64,000 nt of DNA from JANMDU01 sp031375105 (lineage in GTDB: Bacteria; Pseudomonadota; Gammaproteobacteria; Burkholderiales; Burkholderiaceae_C), in the NCBI GenBank assembly GCA_031375105.1, contig JANMHJ010000062.1:1-64000 (forward strand), given 5' to 3'. Shown here in pieces: positions 26,931 to 34,663 of this stretch. A model generated the notes under the pieces. It was not told where the DNA came from, made no database searches, and saw only the letters and a list, made by a program, of their open reading frames with translations. The translations under genes and the position numbers were made by a program. The stretch's first letter is position 1, and each line of letters begins with the position of its first letter.

Positions 26931-28364
26931 TTATTTTCCAATGCAGAATTTAGAGAAAATTTCTCCAAGCAGATCGTCAGATGAAAAGCTGCCGGTGATT
27001 GCATTGAGCGCGTTTTGCGCAAGGCGCAGCTCCTCGGCCAGCAGATCCAGGCCGCCAGCGTTGTGGGTGAGGCTGGCATCGAGGTGCTCGCTGGCTTCGT
27101 TCAAATGCCCTTGCACGGCGGCAATGGCCTGCACATGCCGCTCACGGGCGATGTAGCTGCCTTCGCCGCTGGCCGCTTGCCAGCCAGCAACTTCGAGTAA
27201 TTTTCTTCGCAGCGCCTCAATGCCTAGGCCGGTTTTGGCGCTGATCCGTAACTCGTTGTCTAAGCCGGCGGCGGGTGCCAAAGAGATGTCGGCTTTGTTC
27301 CAGACCTCAAGAACGGGCGTGTTATCAGGTAGTTTTAGGCCAATAGCCCTTATTAAATCTACGCGCAGCGCTTCTGTTTTGATAGCATTTACGGGTTCTT
27401 GTGATGCCGCCAGATCGTGCAGATGAATCACGCAATCGGCCTTGGCAATCTCTTCCCACGCACGGGCGATGCCGATTTTCTCGACCACGTCCTGGCTTTC
27501 GCGCAATCCGGCCGTGTCGATGATGTGGATCGGCACGCCTTCGATCTGGATGGTCTCTTGCACCTTGTCGCGCGTGGTGCCCGCAATCGGCGTGACGATG
27601 GCCAGTTCTGCGCCCGCCAGAGCGTTGAGCAAGCTGCTTTTACCGGCATTGGGCTGCCCCGCAATCACCACCTTGATACCTTCACGCAAGAGTGCGCCTT
27701 GCGTGGCTTTTTTCTGAAAATCTTGCACGCTGCCTTGCAAGCGTGTGAGTTGATCGCGTGCTTTGTGTTGGCTCAAATGCTCGATTTCTTCTTCTGGAAA
27801 GTCCAGCGTGGCCTCGACCAACATGCGCAGATGAATCAGCGCATCGCGCAAGGCATGCACTTCTTTGGAAAACGCCCCTGAAAGCGAACGCGCCGCGCCG
27901 CGTGCGGCAGCTTCTGTGCTGGCATCGATCAAGTCGGCCACCGCTTCAGCCTGCGCCAAATCCATCTTGTCATTCAAAAATGCCCGCTCGGTGAACTCGC
28001 CGGGCTGGGCGATGCGCATGCTCTTGAGCGCATCCATCTCTTTAGCCGCTTCAAGCACGCGCGAGACCAGCAACTGGAGCACCGCCGGCCCGCCATGCGC
28101 TTGCAGCTCAATCACATCTTCGCCAGTAAAAGAATGCGGCGCGGGGAAATACAGCGCCAACCCTTGGTCGATGGGCTGCTGGTTTTTATCAAGAAATTTA
28201 AGGTATTTTGCTTCTCTCGCCCTTATAGAATCTGCATAGTCTGCTCCCAATATAGGAGCGAACAGGAGTTTCAGATCTTTCCCCGACACCCGCACAATCC
28301 CCACGGCCCCGCGCCCTGGCGCAGTGGCAATCGCAACGATAGGGTCTTGGTGTCTGGGGAGCAT
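26931..28364 (-). CDS. mnmE: tRNA modification GTPase MnmE
   Basis: MnmE, with MnmG, puts the carboxymethylaminomethyl group on U34 of several tRNAs. The 477 residues show the tetrahydrofolate-binding N-terminal domain, Walker A GQPNAGKSSLLN, G2/G3 GTTRDKVQE and DTAGLRES, and the catalytic C-terminal FCIGK with its conserved cysteine. Two in-frame copies of repeat family A are built into the protein, at residues about 35-56 and 325-344, the second within the G domain. All motifs are intact, so it should still work. It follows yidC as in other Burkholderiales; mnmG is at the other end of the window. Confidence 0.96.
   Translation of the reverse strand: MLPRHQDPIVAIATAPGRGAVGIVRVSGKDLKLLFAPILGADYADSIRAREAKYLKFLDKNQQPIDQGLALYFPAPHSFTGEDVIELQAHGGPAVLQLLVSRVLEAAKEMDALKSMRIAQPGEFTERAFLNDKMDLAQAEAVADLIDASTEAAARGAARSLSGAFSKEVHALRDALIHLRMLVEATLDFPEEEIEHLSQHKARDQLTRLQGSVQDFQKKATQGALLREGIKVVIAGQPNAGKSSLLNALAGAELAIVTPIAGTTRDKVQETIQIEGVPIHIIDTAGLRESQDVVEKIGIARAWEEIAKADCVIHLHDLAASQEPVNAIKTEALRVDLIRAIGLKLPDNTPVLEVWNKADISLAPAAGLDNELRISAKTGLGIEALRRKLLEVAGWQAASGEGSYIARERHVQAIAAVQGHLNEASEHLDASLTHNAGGLDLLAEELRLAQNALNAITGSFSSDDLLGEIFSKFCIGK
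27331..27389 (+). repeat. Dispersed repeat family A, copy 7 (inside mnmE, G domain)
   Basis: AGTTTTAGGCCAATAGCCCT then TATTAAATCTACGCGCAGCG and TTTTGATAGCA follow the family core. It is antisense to the gene and in frame, encoding AIKTEALRVDLIRAIGLKL. Confidence 0.8.
28196..28258 (+). repeat. Dispersed repeat family A, copy 8 (inside mnmE, N-terminal domain)
   Basis: CGCCCTTATAGAATCTGCAT followed by AGTCTGCTCCCAATATAGGA matches the core. It is antisense and in frame, encoding FAPILGADYADSIRAREAKY. Confidence 0.8.
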
Positions 28365-28395
28365 GTTTCTTTGGATCGAATACTAATACCAATTC

Positions 28396-28439
28396 AATAC
28401 CGGACGCAGAAGACGCAAAGGTTACGCAGAAGAAATACC
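28396..28439 (+). repeat. Repeat family B, copy 1 (CCGGACGCAGAAGACGCAAAG type)
   Basis: AATACCGGACGCAGAAGACG then CAAAGGTTACGCAGAAG lies between mnmE and the yidC terminator. The same unit recurs at 58.66, 58.78, 59.55 and 59.65 kb. Confidence 0.8.
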
Positions 28440-28440
28440 A

Positions 28441-28480
28441 AAAAGAAAAAAGCCGCAAAGAGCAACGCCCTTTGCGGCTT
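28441..28480 (-). terminator. Strong intrinsic terminator downstream of yidC
   Basis: AAGCCGCAAAG and CTTTGCGGCTT form an 11-bp stem around a 9-base loop, and on the minus strand the stem is followed by TTTTTTCTTTTT. It should end the rpmH-rnpA-yidD-yidC transcript before mnmE, so mnmE likely needs its own promoter or read-through. Confidence 0.9.
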
Positions 28481-28497
28481 CGTTCAAAGTAGAAAGT

Positions 28498-30258
28498 TTA
28501 AGCTTTTTTCTCTTCTGCCTTCTTCCACGGCAGGTTGAACTGCGGGGGCACGCCCATGCTCGTGTTGATCATCCATTGCTGGGCAATTGACAGCACGTTG
28601 TTGGTGATCCAGTAGAGCACCAAACCGGCGGGGAAGAAGAAGAACATGACCGAGAAGATCAGGGGCATGTACCACATCAGTTTGGCCTGCATCGGATCGG
28701 GTGGCGTGGGATTGAGCGCCGTTTGCAGCATGGTGGTGGCGGCCATCACCACCGGCAGGATGTACCACGGGTCGGGCACAGACAGGTCGGTGATCCAGCC
28801 GATCCAAGGCGCGCCGCGCACTTCGACCGAGCTGAGCAACACCCAATACAGCGCAATGAACACCGGAATTTGAACCATGATCGGAAAGCACCCGCCCATC
28901 GGGTTGACTTTTTCTTCGCGGTACATGCGCATCATTTCTTGCTGCATTTGCTGAGGCTTGTCTTTCAAGCGCTCGCGCATTTCCATGATCTTTGGATTGA
29001 TGGCTTTCATTTTGGCCATCGAGCGGTAGGCCATGGCGTTGAGCCAATAAAAAGCAATCTTGAGCAAGAGCACCAAGGCCATGATCGTCCAGCCCCAGTT
29101 GCCAATAAAGCCATAGAGTTTGTCCATGATCCAGTAGAGCGGTTTGGCCAGAATCGTGAGCCAGCCATAGTCTTTGATCAGCTCTAGGCCGGGGTAGAGT
29201 TTTTCGAGTTTGTTTTCTTCTTGTGGGCCGATGAACAGGCGGGTGTCAAAGCTCTGCGTGCTGCCTGCAGCAACGGCTTGCATCGGCGCTTTCATGCCCA
29301 CAGCGTAAAGGTTGCTGCCGGCTTTGCTCATATAGTTGTCGCGCATGATGCCGTCTGGTAAGAGCCATGCGCTACCGAAATAATGCTGCACCATCGACAC
29401 ATAGCCTGCTTTGGTTTGCGTTTGGAAATCGGTTTTGTTGTTTTCAATGTCTTTGAATTCAGCCTTCTGGTATTTCTTCTCGGTGGTGTAGACCACGGGG
29501 CCGGTGAAGGTGCTGTAGAACGCGGATTCGCCTGCAGGCTTGTTGCCATCGCGCACGAGCTGCATATAGAGCTGCGCTGAGACCGGTGCGCCGCTGGTGT
29601 TGACGATGTCGTGCTTGACAGTCATGTCGTACGCGCCGCGTTTGAGTGTGTAGGTCTTGACGTATTTCACGCCGCCCATTTCTTGCGACTCAAATTTGAG
29701 CACAATCTCGTTTTGCCCATCTCTTAGGGCCTTGTCCCCTGAAAAACTCATCGCCGCCAAATGGCTGGGCAAGGCGGGTTGGCCATTCATGCCGAGCACG
29801 CCGGATTGCGCTTCGTAGGCGCGGCCCGCGCTACGGTCTAGCAAAACAACATTTTTATTCGGATCGAGTTTGTCTTTTTTGGCATCAAGCTCGCGATGTT
29901 GCAGCAGCTCGGCACGAATGATGTTGCCGCCTTCGCTGGCGAATACGAGTTTGAGGACATCGGTGATGACTTCCCAGGTCTGCGCGGCTGGCGCGGGGGC
30001 TTGTGCGGGCGTGGGTTGAGCCGCGCCCACTGGGGCAGCCGCACTGGCAGCGGGCACAGCAGCGCCGTTAACAGCAGCCGATGCACCTGCAGCAGGCGCA
30101 GCCAAGCTGGTCGCGGGATTGGCAGGCGCCGTTACCGCCGGCTTGGCCTTGGGTAAGAACGTGGCCGTTTTGCCGTTGTGCACCTGCCAAGCATCCCACA
30201 GCATCACGAGGGAAAACGCAAAAACCGCCCAAAGAATGGAGCGCCGGATATCGTTCAT
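28498..30258 (-). CDS. yidC: Membrane protein insertase YidC
   Basis: YidC inserts and folds inner-membrane proteins, alone or with SecYEG. The 586-residue product has an N-terminal anchor (SILWAVFAFSLVMLWDAWQV), a proline/alanine-rich linker, the large periplasmic beta-sandwich, and the conserved C-terminal core with FYWLNAMAYRSMAKMKAINP, KVNPMGGCFPIMVQIPVFIA and a Lys-rich tail (KKAEEKKA). Its ATG overlaps the yidD stop, and a strong terminator follows. Confidence 0.97.
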   Translation of the reverse strand: MNDIRRSILWAVFAFSLVMLWDAWQVHNGKTATFLPKAKPAVTAPANPATSLAAPAAGASAAVNGAAVPAASAAAPVGAAQPTPAQAPAPAAQTWEVITDVLKLVFASEGGNIIRAELLQHRELDAKKDKLDPNKNVVLLDRSAGRAYEAQSGVLGMNGQPALPSHLAAMSFSGDKALRDGQNEIVLKFESQEMGGVKYVKTYTLKRGAYDMTVKHDIVNTSGAPVSAQLYMQLVRDGNKPAGESAFYSTFTGPVVYTTEKKYQKAEFKDIENNKTDFQTQTKAGYVSMVQHYFGSAWLLPDGIMRDNYMSKAGSNLYAVGMKAPMQAVAAGSTQSFDTRLFIGPQEENKLEKLYPGLELIKDYGWLTILAKPLYWIMDKLYGFIGNWGWTIMALVLLLKIAFYWLNAMAYRSMAKMKAINPKIMEMRERLKDKPQQMQQEMMRMYREEKVNPMGGCFPIMVQIPVFIALYWVLLSSVEVRGAPWIGWITDLSVPDPWYILPVVMAATTMLQTALNPTPPDPMQAKLMWYMPLIFSVMFFFFPAGLVLYWITNNVLSIAQQWMINTSMGVPPQFNLPWKKAEEKKA

Positions 30259-30566
30259 GTGGAGGTCTTTTCAGGAGAAACGAGAGAGGAAAACAAGGGC
30301 TGTTTTTCTGATGTTGGGGTCGGTGGCACGGGATCATGCCCGCCTGCACACCACGGATGGCAGCGCACGAGGCGACGCGCGGCCAAATAGCTGCCACGCC
30401 CTGCGCCATGCTGCTGCAATGCTTGCAGCGCGTAGGCTGAGCAGGTGGGCGAAAAGCGGCAGGCGCTGCCCAGCCACGGGCTTAAAAACCAGCGATAGCC
30501 TTGCACCAAGCCAATCAGCATCTGCTGGGCCAGGGTTTGCAGCCAGCGCATGGGCTCGGTCTTCAT
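30255..30566 (-). CDS. yidD: Membrane protein insertion efficiency factor YidD
   Basis: The 103-residue protein shows the YidD core: GYRWFLSPWLGSACRFSPTC, SAYALQALQQHG and RRLVRCHPWCAGGHDPVP. YidD is a small amphipathic-helix protein that aids YidC-dependent insertion. Both ends overlap neighbours by ATGA (with rnpA upstream at 30563-30566 and yidC downstream at 30255-30258), which implies translational coupling. The C-terminal 20 residues extend past the core and carry no known motif. Confidence 0.95.
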   Translation of the reverse strand: MKTEPMRWLQTLAQQMLIGLVQGYRWFLSPWLGSACRFSPTCSAYALQALQQHGAGRGSYLAARRLVRCHPWCAGGHDPVPPTPTSEKQPLFSSLVSPEKTST

Positions 30567-31030
30567 GCGCTCGCCTCAGGAGGGGCCGATGATACGGAAG
30601 GCGCGGGCACAGCGGGCCGGGTGATTTTGCCGAACAAGTCCAGCAACTCTTGACGCAAAGCGCTTTTCAAGGCGGGCGAGGTGGCGCTTTTGAATTGCTC
30701 ACGCGAAAAGCCCGATGCCAAACGCAACACGAGGCAAGAAGGCGGCAACTGGAAGGCGAGTTCGCTGGACACGGCGTAGATCTGTCGCTTAATGGTGTTG
30801 CGGGTGACGGCGCGCTTGGCCCAGCGTTTGGGGCAAATCACGCCGATGGTGGCTCTTGCCTCTGGGCGGGTGGTATTCAATGGCTGAGCGGCTTGCAAAA
30901 CGGCCAACGGGGCCATGTGCAGCACGAAGTGCTTGCTGCGCCAGACACCACTGTTGCCCTGCGCCGGTTTTTGTTTGCTCGCGTCCAGCGCGGCCGCAAA
31001 CTGCTCGGCGTTTTTCAGGCGGGGCAGCAA
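30563..31030 (-). CDS. rnpA: Ribonuclease P protein component
   Basis: RnpA is the basic protein subunit of RNase P, which trims tRNA 5' ends. RLKNAEQFAAAL at the start, GVICPKRWAKRAVTRNTIKR (the conserved RNR-type helix) and CLVLRLASGF mark the family in this 155-residue frame. The start is odd: there is no in-frame ATG, and TTG at 31030 best fits the family alignment. The frame is open back to the rpmH stop, so a longer non-ATG start is possible. The alanine/proline-rich tail overlaps yidD. Confidence 0.92.
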   Translation of the reverse strand: MLPRLKNAEQFAAALDASKQKPAQGNSGVWRSKHFVLHMAPLAVLQAAQPLNTTRPEARATIGVICPKRWAKRAVTRNTIKRQIYAVSSELAFQLPPSCLVLRLASGFSREQFKSATSPALKSALRQELLDLFGKITRPAVPAPSVSSAPPEASA

Positions 31031-31078
31031 GGTGGCATCTAGGAAAGAGTCAAGCTGCCAAACGTCAAACGGTCTGAA

Positions 31079-31213
31079 TTAGACCGCCAGACGCTTGCGA
31101 CCTTTGGCGCGGCGTGCGTTGATCACAGCGCGGCCACCTTTGGTCTTCATGCGCACGAGAAAGCCATGGGTGCGGGCGCGGCGGGTTTTGGAGGGTTGAT
31201 AAGTGCGTTTCAT
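31079..31213 (-). CDS. rpmH: 50S ribosomal protein L34
   Basis: This 44-residue ribosomal protein reads MKRTYQPSKTRRARTHGFLV and continues with KTKGGRAVINARRAKGRKRL, an essentially textbook L34. It is the first gene of the rpmH-rnpA-yidD-yidC group and is transcribed divergently from dnaA. The spacing to the rnpA start is 48 bases. Confidence 0.98.
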   Translation of the reverse strand: MKRTYQPSKTRRARTHGFLVRMKTKGGRAVINARRAKGRKRLAV

Positions 31214-31600
31214 GATGCGTTCATCCAGAGCAATGCGAAAGTTTGAGCGGGGGGCGAAAGCGCAGGCGACTGCCCTTGATCACGCCAAGCGGAACCTATG
31301 ATTATCGCAGATTTCAGCCCACTTCGGATACCCTTTCCCGCCCGCTTTTCTTGTGCTGATAAGGGTTTGGCGCAGACAGTGACAGCCTTTTCGCAAGCTT
31401 TCGCCCTCCGGCGCGGCGCCAATCACCCCACCAAGCCCACATCACGGCTGTCGGTGCGATGCCGTTTGGTAAGCGCCCACTCTTGTCTTAAGCCTGCGTA
31501 TATTTTTGTAACTTCTCCTGTGGATAACTACCTTTGCTGCCTACAATCTGGGCCTTGGTATTTGGATTTATCCACAATTATTTTTATAAAGCAGCATCTG
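31214..31600. promoter_or_regulatory. Divergent rpmH/dnaA control region with two perfect DnaA boxes
   Basis: The 387-base gap separates rpmH and dnaA. It holds TGTGGATAA at 31519-31527 and TTATCCACA at 31568-31576, both perfect DnaA boxes in opposite orientation, the second 24 bases before the dnaA start. DnaA probably autoregulates here, and the region may belong to a bipartite origin. An open frame running into dnaA from 31298 is not taken as coding. Confidence 0.75.
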
Positions 31601-33118
31601 ATGGACATGACCGAGGGGCACACTTTGTTATCACCCCGCGCGGCGCAAGAGCTGCCGCCGAACCTGAGCCTGACTGACACCGCCGCTATCGATCTAGAAG
31701 CATCGCAGTTGTGGCCGCGTTGCCTCGCTGCTCTGGCGCAAGAGCTGCCCGAGCAGCAATACATCACCTGGATCAAGCCACTGCAAGCGGCCGTGAGTGC
31801 CGACCTGACCAAGCTCACCGTGATGGTGGCAAACCGCTTCAAGCTCGATTGGGTGCGCGCCCAGTATGCGGGCAAGATCAGCGCCACAGCCGAGCGCATT
31901 TGCCGCGATGCCACAGGCCAAGGAATTGCTCTAGAGTTAGCGCTTGCTCCGCGTGAATCACAGGCAAGGATTGGATCGGCCTCTGTGATTTCTGGTGATT
32001 TTGAGCAGATACGCAGCGCATCGCAGCCCAGTTCTTCCCCTCATTTTCCAGCGCCCGCGCCCGTCTTGTTAATGGAAGACGAGGGTGGTCATGGCTTTAA
32101 ATCCCGCATCAATACAGCGCTGAGCTTTGATACCTTGGTCGAAGGTTCGGCCAACCGCATGGCCCGCGCGGCGGCTTTGCATGTCTCCAACAACATGGGC
32201 GCACTCTACAACCCACTCTTTATTTATGGCGGCGTAGGTCTTGGGAAAACGCATTTGCTGCATGCCGTGGGCAACCAATTGCTGGCCACCAAGCCGGGCG
32301 CGAAGGTGCTGTATACCCATGCTGAGCAGTTTGTCTCGGATGTGGTGAGAGCCTATCAGCGCAAGACTTTTGACGAATTCAAGGCGCGTTATCACCAGCT
32401 TGATCTTCTTTTAATCGACGATGTGCAGTTCTTTGCTAACAAAGACCGCACCCAAGAAGAATTTTTCAACGCTTTTGAAGCCCTGCTGGCCAAAAAGAGC
32501 CATATTGTGATGACCAGCGACACCTATCCTAAAGGCTTGGTGGACATGCACGAGCGCCTTGTCTCGCGCTTTGACTCCGGCCTGTCGGTGGCGATTGAGC
32601 CGCCAGAACTAGAAATGCGCGTGGCAATTCTGATCAACAAAGCAATTCAAGAAAGCGCGTCGATGCCGGAGGATGTGGCTTTTTTTGTGGCGAAAAACGT
32701 GCGTTCTAACGTGCGCGAGCTCGAAGGCGCTTTGCGCAAAATCTTGGCTTATTCGCGTTTTAACCAAAAAGACGTGTCGATCCCGCTGGCCCGCGAAGCG
32801 CTGCGAGATCTGCTTTCCATTCAAAACCGCCAAATTGGCGTGGAAAACATCCAAAAAACCGTGGCCGATTTTTACAAAATCAAGGTCGCCGACATGTATT
32901 CCAAGAAGCGTCCGGCCTCGATTGCCCGGCCACGCCAGATTGCCATGTATTTGGCCAAAGAACTGACCCAGAAGAGCCTGCCAGAGATTGGTGAGCTCTT
33001 TGGCGGGCGCGATCACACCACCGTGCTGCATGCTGTACGCAAGATCGGTACCGAGCGCCAGCAGTTTTCGGAGGTCAACCAGCAGCTGCACGTGCTGGAG
33101 CAGACGCTCAAAGGCTAA
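31601..33118 (+). CDS. dnaA: Chromosomal replication initiator protein DnaA
   Basis: DnaA binds origin boxes and melts the DNA duplex to start replication. The 505-residue product has domain I (WPRCLAALAQELPEQQYITW), a variable linker, AAA+ Walker A GGVGLGKT at about 210-217, LLIDDVQF (Walker B), and the C-terminal box-binding helix-turn-helix ending in FGGRDHTTVLHAV at about 467-479. The ATG at 31601 aligns with domain I; another ATG two codons later is possible. It faces a DnaA box at 31568 and is followed by the origin-like gap and dnaN. Confidence 0.98.
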   Translation: MDMTEGHTLLSPRAAQELPPNLSLTDTAAIDLEASQLWPRCLAALAQELPEQQYITWIKPLQAAVSADLTKLTVMVANRFKLDWVRAQYAGKISATAERICRDATGQGIALELALAPRESQARIGSASVISGDFEQIRSASQPSSSPHFPAPAPVLLMEDEGGHGFKSRINTALSFDTLVEGSANRMARAAALHVSNNMGALYNPLFIYGGVGLGKTHLLHAVGNQLLATKPGAKVLYTHAEQFVSDVVRAYQRKTFDEFKARYHQLDLLLIDDVQFFANKDRTQEEFFNAFEALLAKKSHIVMTSDTYPKGLVDMHERLVSRFDSGLSVAIEPPELEMRVAILINKAIQESASMPEDVAFFVAKNVRSNVRELEGALRKILAYSRFNQKDVSIPLAREALRDLLSIQNRQIGVENIQKTVADFYKIKVADMYSKKRPASIARPRQIAMYLAKELTQKSLPEIGELFGGRDHTTVLHAVRKIGTERQQFSEVNQQLHVLEQTLKG

Positions 33119-33135
33119 ACCGGCTTGGGGTGGGA

Positions 33136-33199
33136 TTTTTCAAGCCAAATCGGGCGTTAGCCCTTAAATATATTGCGCGAAGTGCTATCAATTTAGGAC
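33136..33199 (+). repeat. Dispersed repeat family A, copy 9 (at the edge of oriC)
   Basis: CAAGCCAAATCGGGCGTTAG then CCCTTAAATATATTGCGCGA and AGTGCTATCAATTTAGGA fit the family core. It lies between the dnaA stop and the first DnaA box. Confidence 0.75.
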
Positions 33200-33273
33200 T
33201 TTTCAGGTGAAAATGATGGGTGAATTCTCTACGATTGGACAAGGCTGGGGATAATTTTCGAACAAGACGGGTG

Positions 33274-33282
33274 TTATCCACA
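33274..33282 (+). promoter_or_regulatory. Perfect DnaA box in oriC
   Basis: TTATCCACA, an exact match to the high-affinity DnaA box. It is one of a group with a weaker reverse site 20 bases upstream and two one-mismatch sites downstream. Confidence 0.85.
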
Positions 33283-33392
33283 GGACAAACAAGTTTCTCA
33301 AACTTGTTATAGATCCTGCACACACCCCGAAGCAGGCTTACCCACAGTATTCAACACACGCTAAACCATTGATTTTTCAGGCGAAAATACAG

Positions 33393-33433
33393 TTTTCCAC
33401 ACAAACGCTTCGCCCTTATCTACTACTACTATC
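33393..33433 (+). promoter_or_regulatory. Candidate DnaA box plus DnaA-trio unwinding element
   Basis: TTTTCCACA at 33393-33401, a short GC-rich stretch (ACGCTTCGCCC), and then repeated TAC triplets (TACTACTACTAT) at 33421-33432, before AATTAATTGATTTAAAG. DnaA-trios, as described in Bacillus, guide DnaA onto single-stranded DNA next to a box; orientation and spacing here agree. Confidence 0.6.
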
Positions 33434-33469
33434 TTAATTAATTGATTTAAAGAACAAGAGGCTGACAAC

Positions 33470-34576
33470 ATGATCGTACTCAAAGCTACTCAAGAAAAGC
33501 TGCTCTCCCTCTTGCAGTCCGTCTGCGGCATTGTGGAGCGCCGCCACACGCTGCCCATTTTGGCCAATGTGCTGATGCGCAAAACCGGCGAGACCATGCA
33601 GCTGACGACCAGCGATTTAGAGATTCAAATCCGTACTACCGCGCCTATGGACGGTGATACCGGCAACTTCTCCACCACTGTGGGCGCTCGCAAGCTGATT
33701 GATATTTTGCGTACCATGCCAGCTGACCAAACCGTCTCGCTTGAATCGTCACAGTCCAAGCTGATTCTCAAAGGCGGCAAGAGTAAATTCACACTGCAAA
33801 CATTGCCTGCAGAAGATTTCCCATTGGTGCAAGAAGCGGCCAACTTTGGCCCTGCCTTCGCTGTCCCGCAAAAAACATTGAAGAGCCTGCTGGCGCAAGT
33901 CTCGTTTGCGATGGCTGTGCATGACATCCGCTATTACCTCAACGGCATCTTGTTCGTTGCAGAAGGCAAGCAGCTTTCCATCGTCGCCACCGACGGCCAC
34001 CGCTTGGCATTTGCTTCTGCTGAGTTGGATGTGGAAGTGCCCAAGCAAGAGGTGATTTTGCCGCGCAAGACGGTGCTTGAGTTGCAACGCCTGCTGTCGG
34101 ATACCGAAGGCGACATCAACATGCAGTTCGCTGGCAACCAAGCCAAATTCAGCTTTGCTGACATGGAATTCGTTACCAAGCTGGTTGAAGGCAAATTCCC
34201 CGACTACAACCGTGTGATTCCGAAGAACCACAAAAACATCATCACCGTGGGCCGCACAGCGCTGCTGGCCACCTTGCAACGCACTGCCATCCTCACCAGC
34301 GACAAATTCAAAGGTGTGCGCCTGAACATCGATCCAGGCACTTTGCGCGTCGCGGCCAACAATGCTGAGCAAGAAGAAGCCGTTGACGAAATTGACATCG
34401 ACTACACCGGCGACAGCATTGAGATTGGCTTTAACGTGACCTATCTCATCGACGTGCTGGCCAATATGGATCAAGAGATGGCGCGCATTGAGTTGAGCGA
34501 TTCCAACAGCTCAGCGCTGTTTACGATTCCTGAAAATGCCAGCTTTAAATATGTCGTGATGCCGATGCGGATTTAA
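33470..34576 (+). CDS. dnaN: DNA polymerase III beta subunit (sliding clamp)
   Basis: DnaN forms the ring that tethers polymerase III to DNA. The 368-residue protein has three similar domains and typical motifs: SVCGIVERRHTLPILANVLM at the N-terminus, IRYYLNGILFVAEG, ATDGHRLA, and the end PENASFKYVVMPMRI. The ATG at 33470 is preceded by AAGAGG. It follows the origin and precedes gyrB in the standard order, with a hairpin terminator in between. Confidence 0.98.
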   Translation: MIVLKATQEKLLSLLQSVCGIVERRHTLPILANVLMRKTGETMQLTTSDLEIQIRTTAPMDGDTGNFSTTVGARKLIDILRTMPADQTVSLESSQSKLILKGGKSKFTLQTLPAEDFPLVQEAANFGPAFAVPQKTLKSLLAQVSFAMAVHDIRYYLNGILFVAEGKQLSIVATDGHRLAFASAELDVEVPKQEVILPRKTVLELQRLLSDTEGDINMQFAGNQAKFSFADMEFVTKLVEGKFPDYNRVIPKNHKNIITVGRTALLATLQRTAILTSDKFKGVRLNIDPGTLRVAANNAEQEEAVDEIDIDYTGDSIEIGFNVTYLIDVLANMDQEMARIELSDSNSSALFTIPENASFKYVVMPMRI

Positions 34577-34594
34577 ATTTCCTACGAAGGAAAC

Positions 34595-34622
34595 GGGGGC
34601 TTCGGCCCCCTTCAGTGTTTTT
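34595..34622 (+). terminator. UUCG-loop hairpin between dnaN and gyrB
   Basis: GGGGGC, TTCG tetraloop, GCCCCC form a very stable 6-bp hairpin, followed by TTCAGTGTTTTTAG. It lies 19 bases after the dnaN stop and probably ends or reduces transcription into gyrB. Confidence 0.75.
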
Positions 34623-34663
34623 AGTGTTTGAGAAATGCAAGTTTTTAGTGAATTGAGAGCCAG

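Larger units (their letters stand above)
33119..33469. other. Probable origin of replication (oriC), dnaA-dnaN intergenic region
   Basis: The 351-base gap contains four DnaA-box-like sites: TGGGGATAA (33246-33254, reverse), TTATCCACA (33274-33282, perfect), TTACCCACA (33338-33346) and TTTTCCACA (33393-33401). The last is followed by a GC-rich spacer, a trinucleotide run CTACTACTACTATC at 33420-33433 and AT-rich DNA up to dnaN. This is the order of the bacterial basal unwinding element. A family A repeat lies at its left end. Confidence 0.8.

Noticed and set aside
31298..31600. An open frame joined to the 5' end of dnaA
   Set aside because: The added residues do not resemble DnaA and would run through the DnaA boxes and the divergent promoter region.
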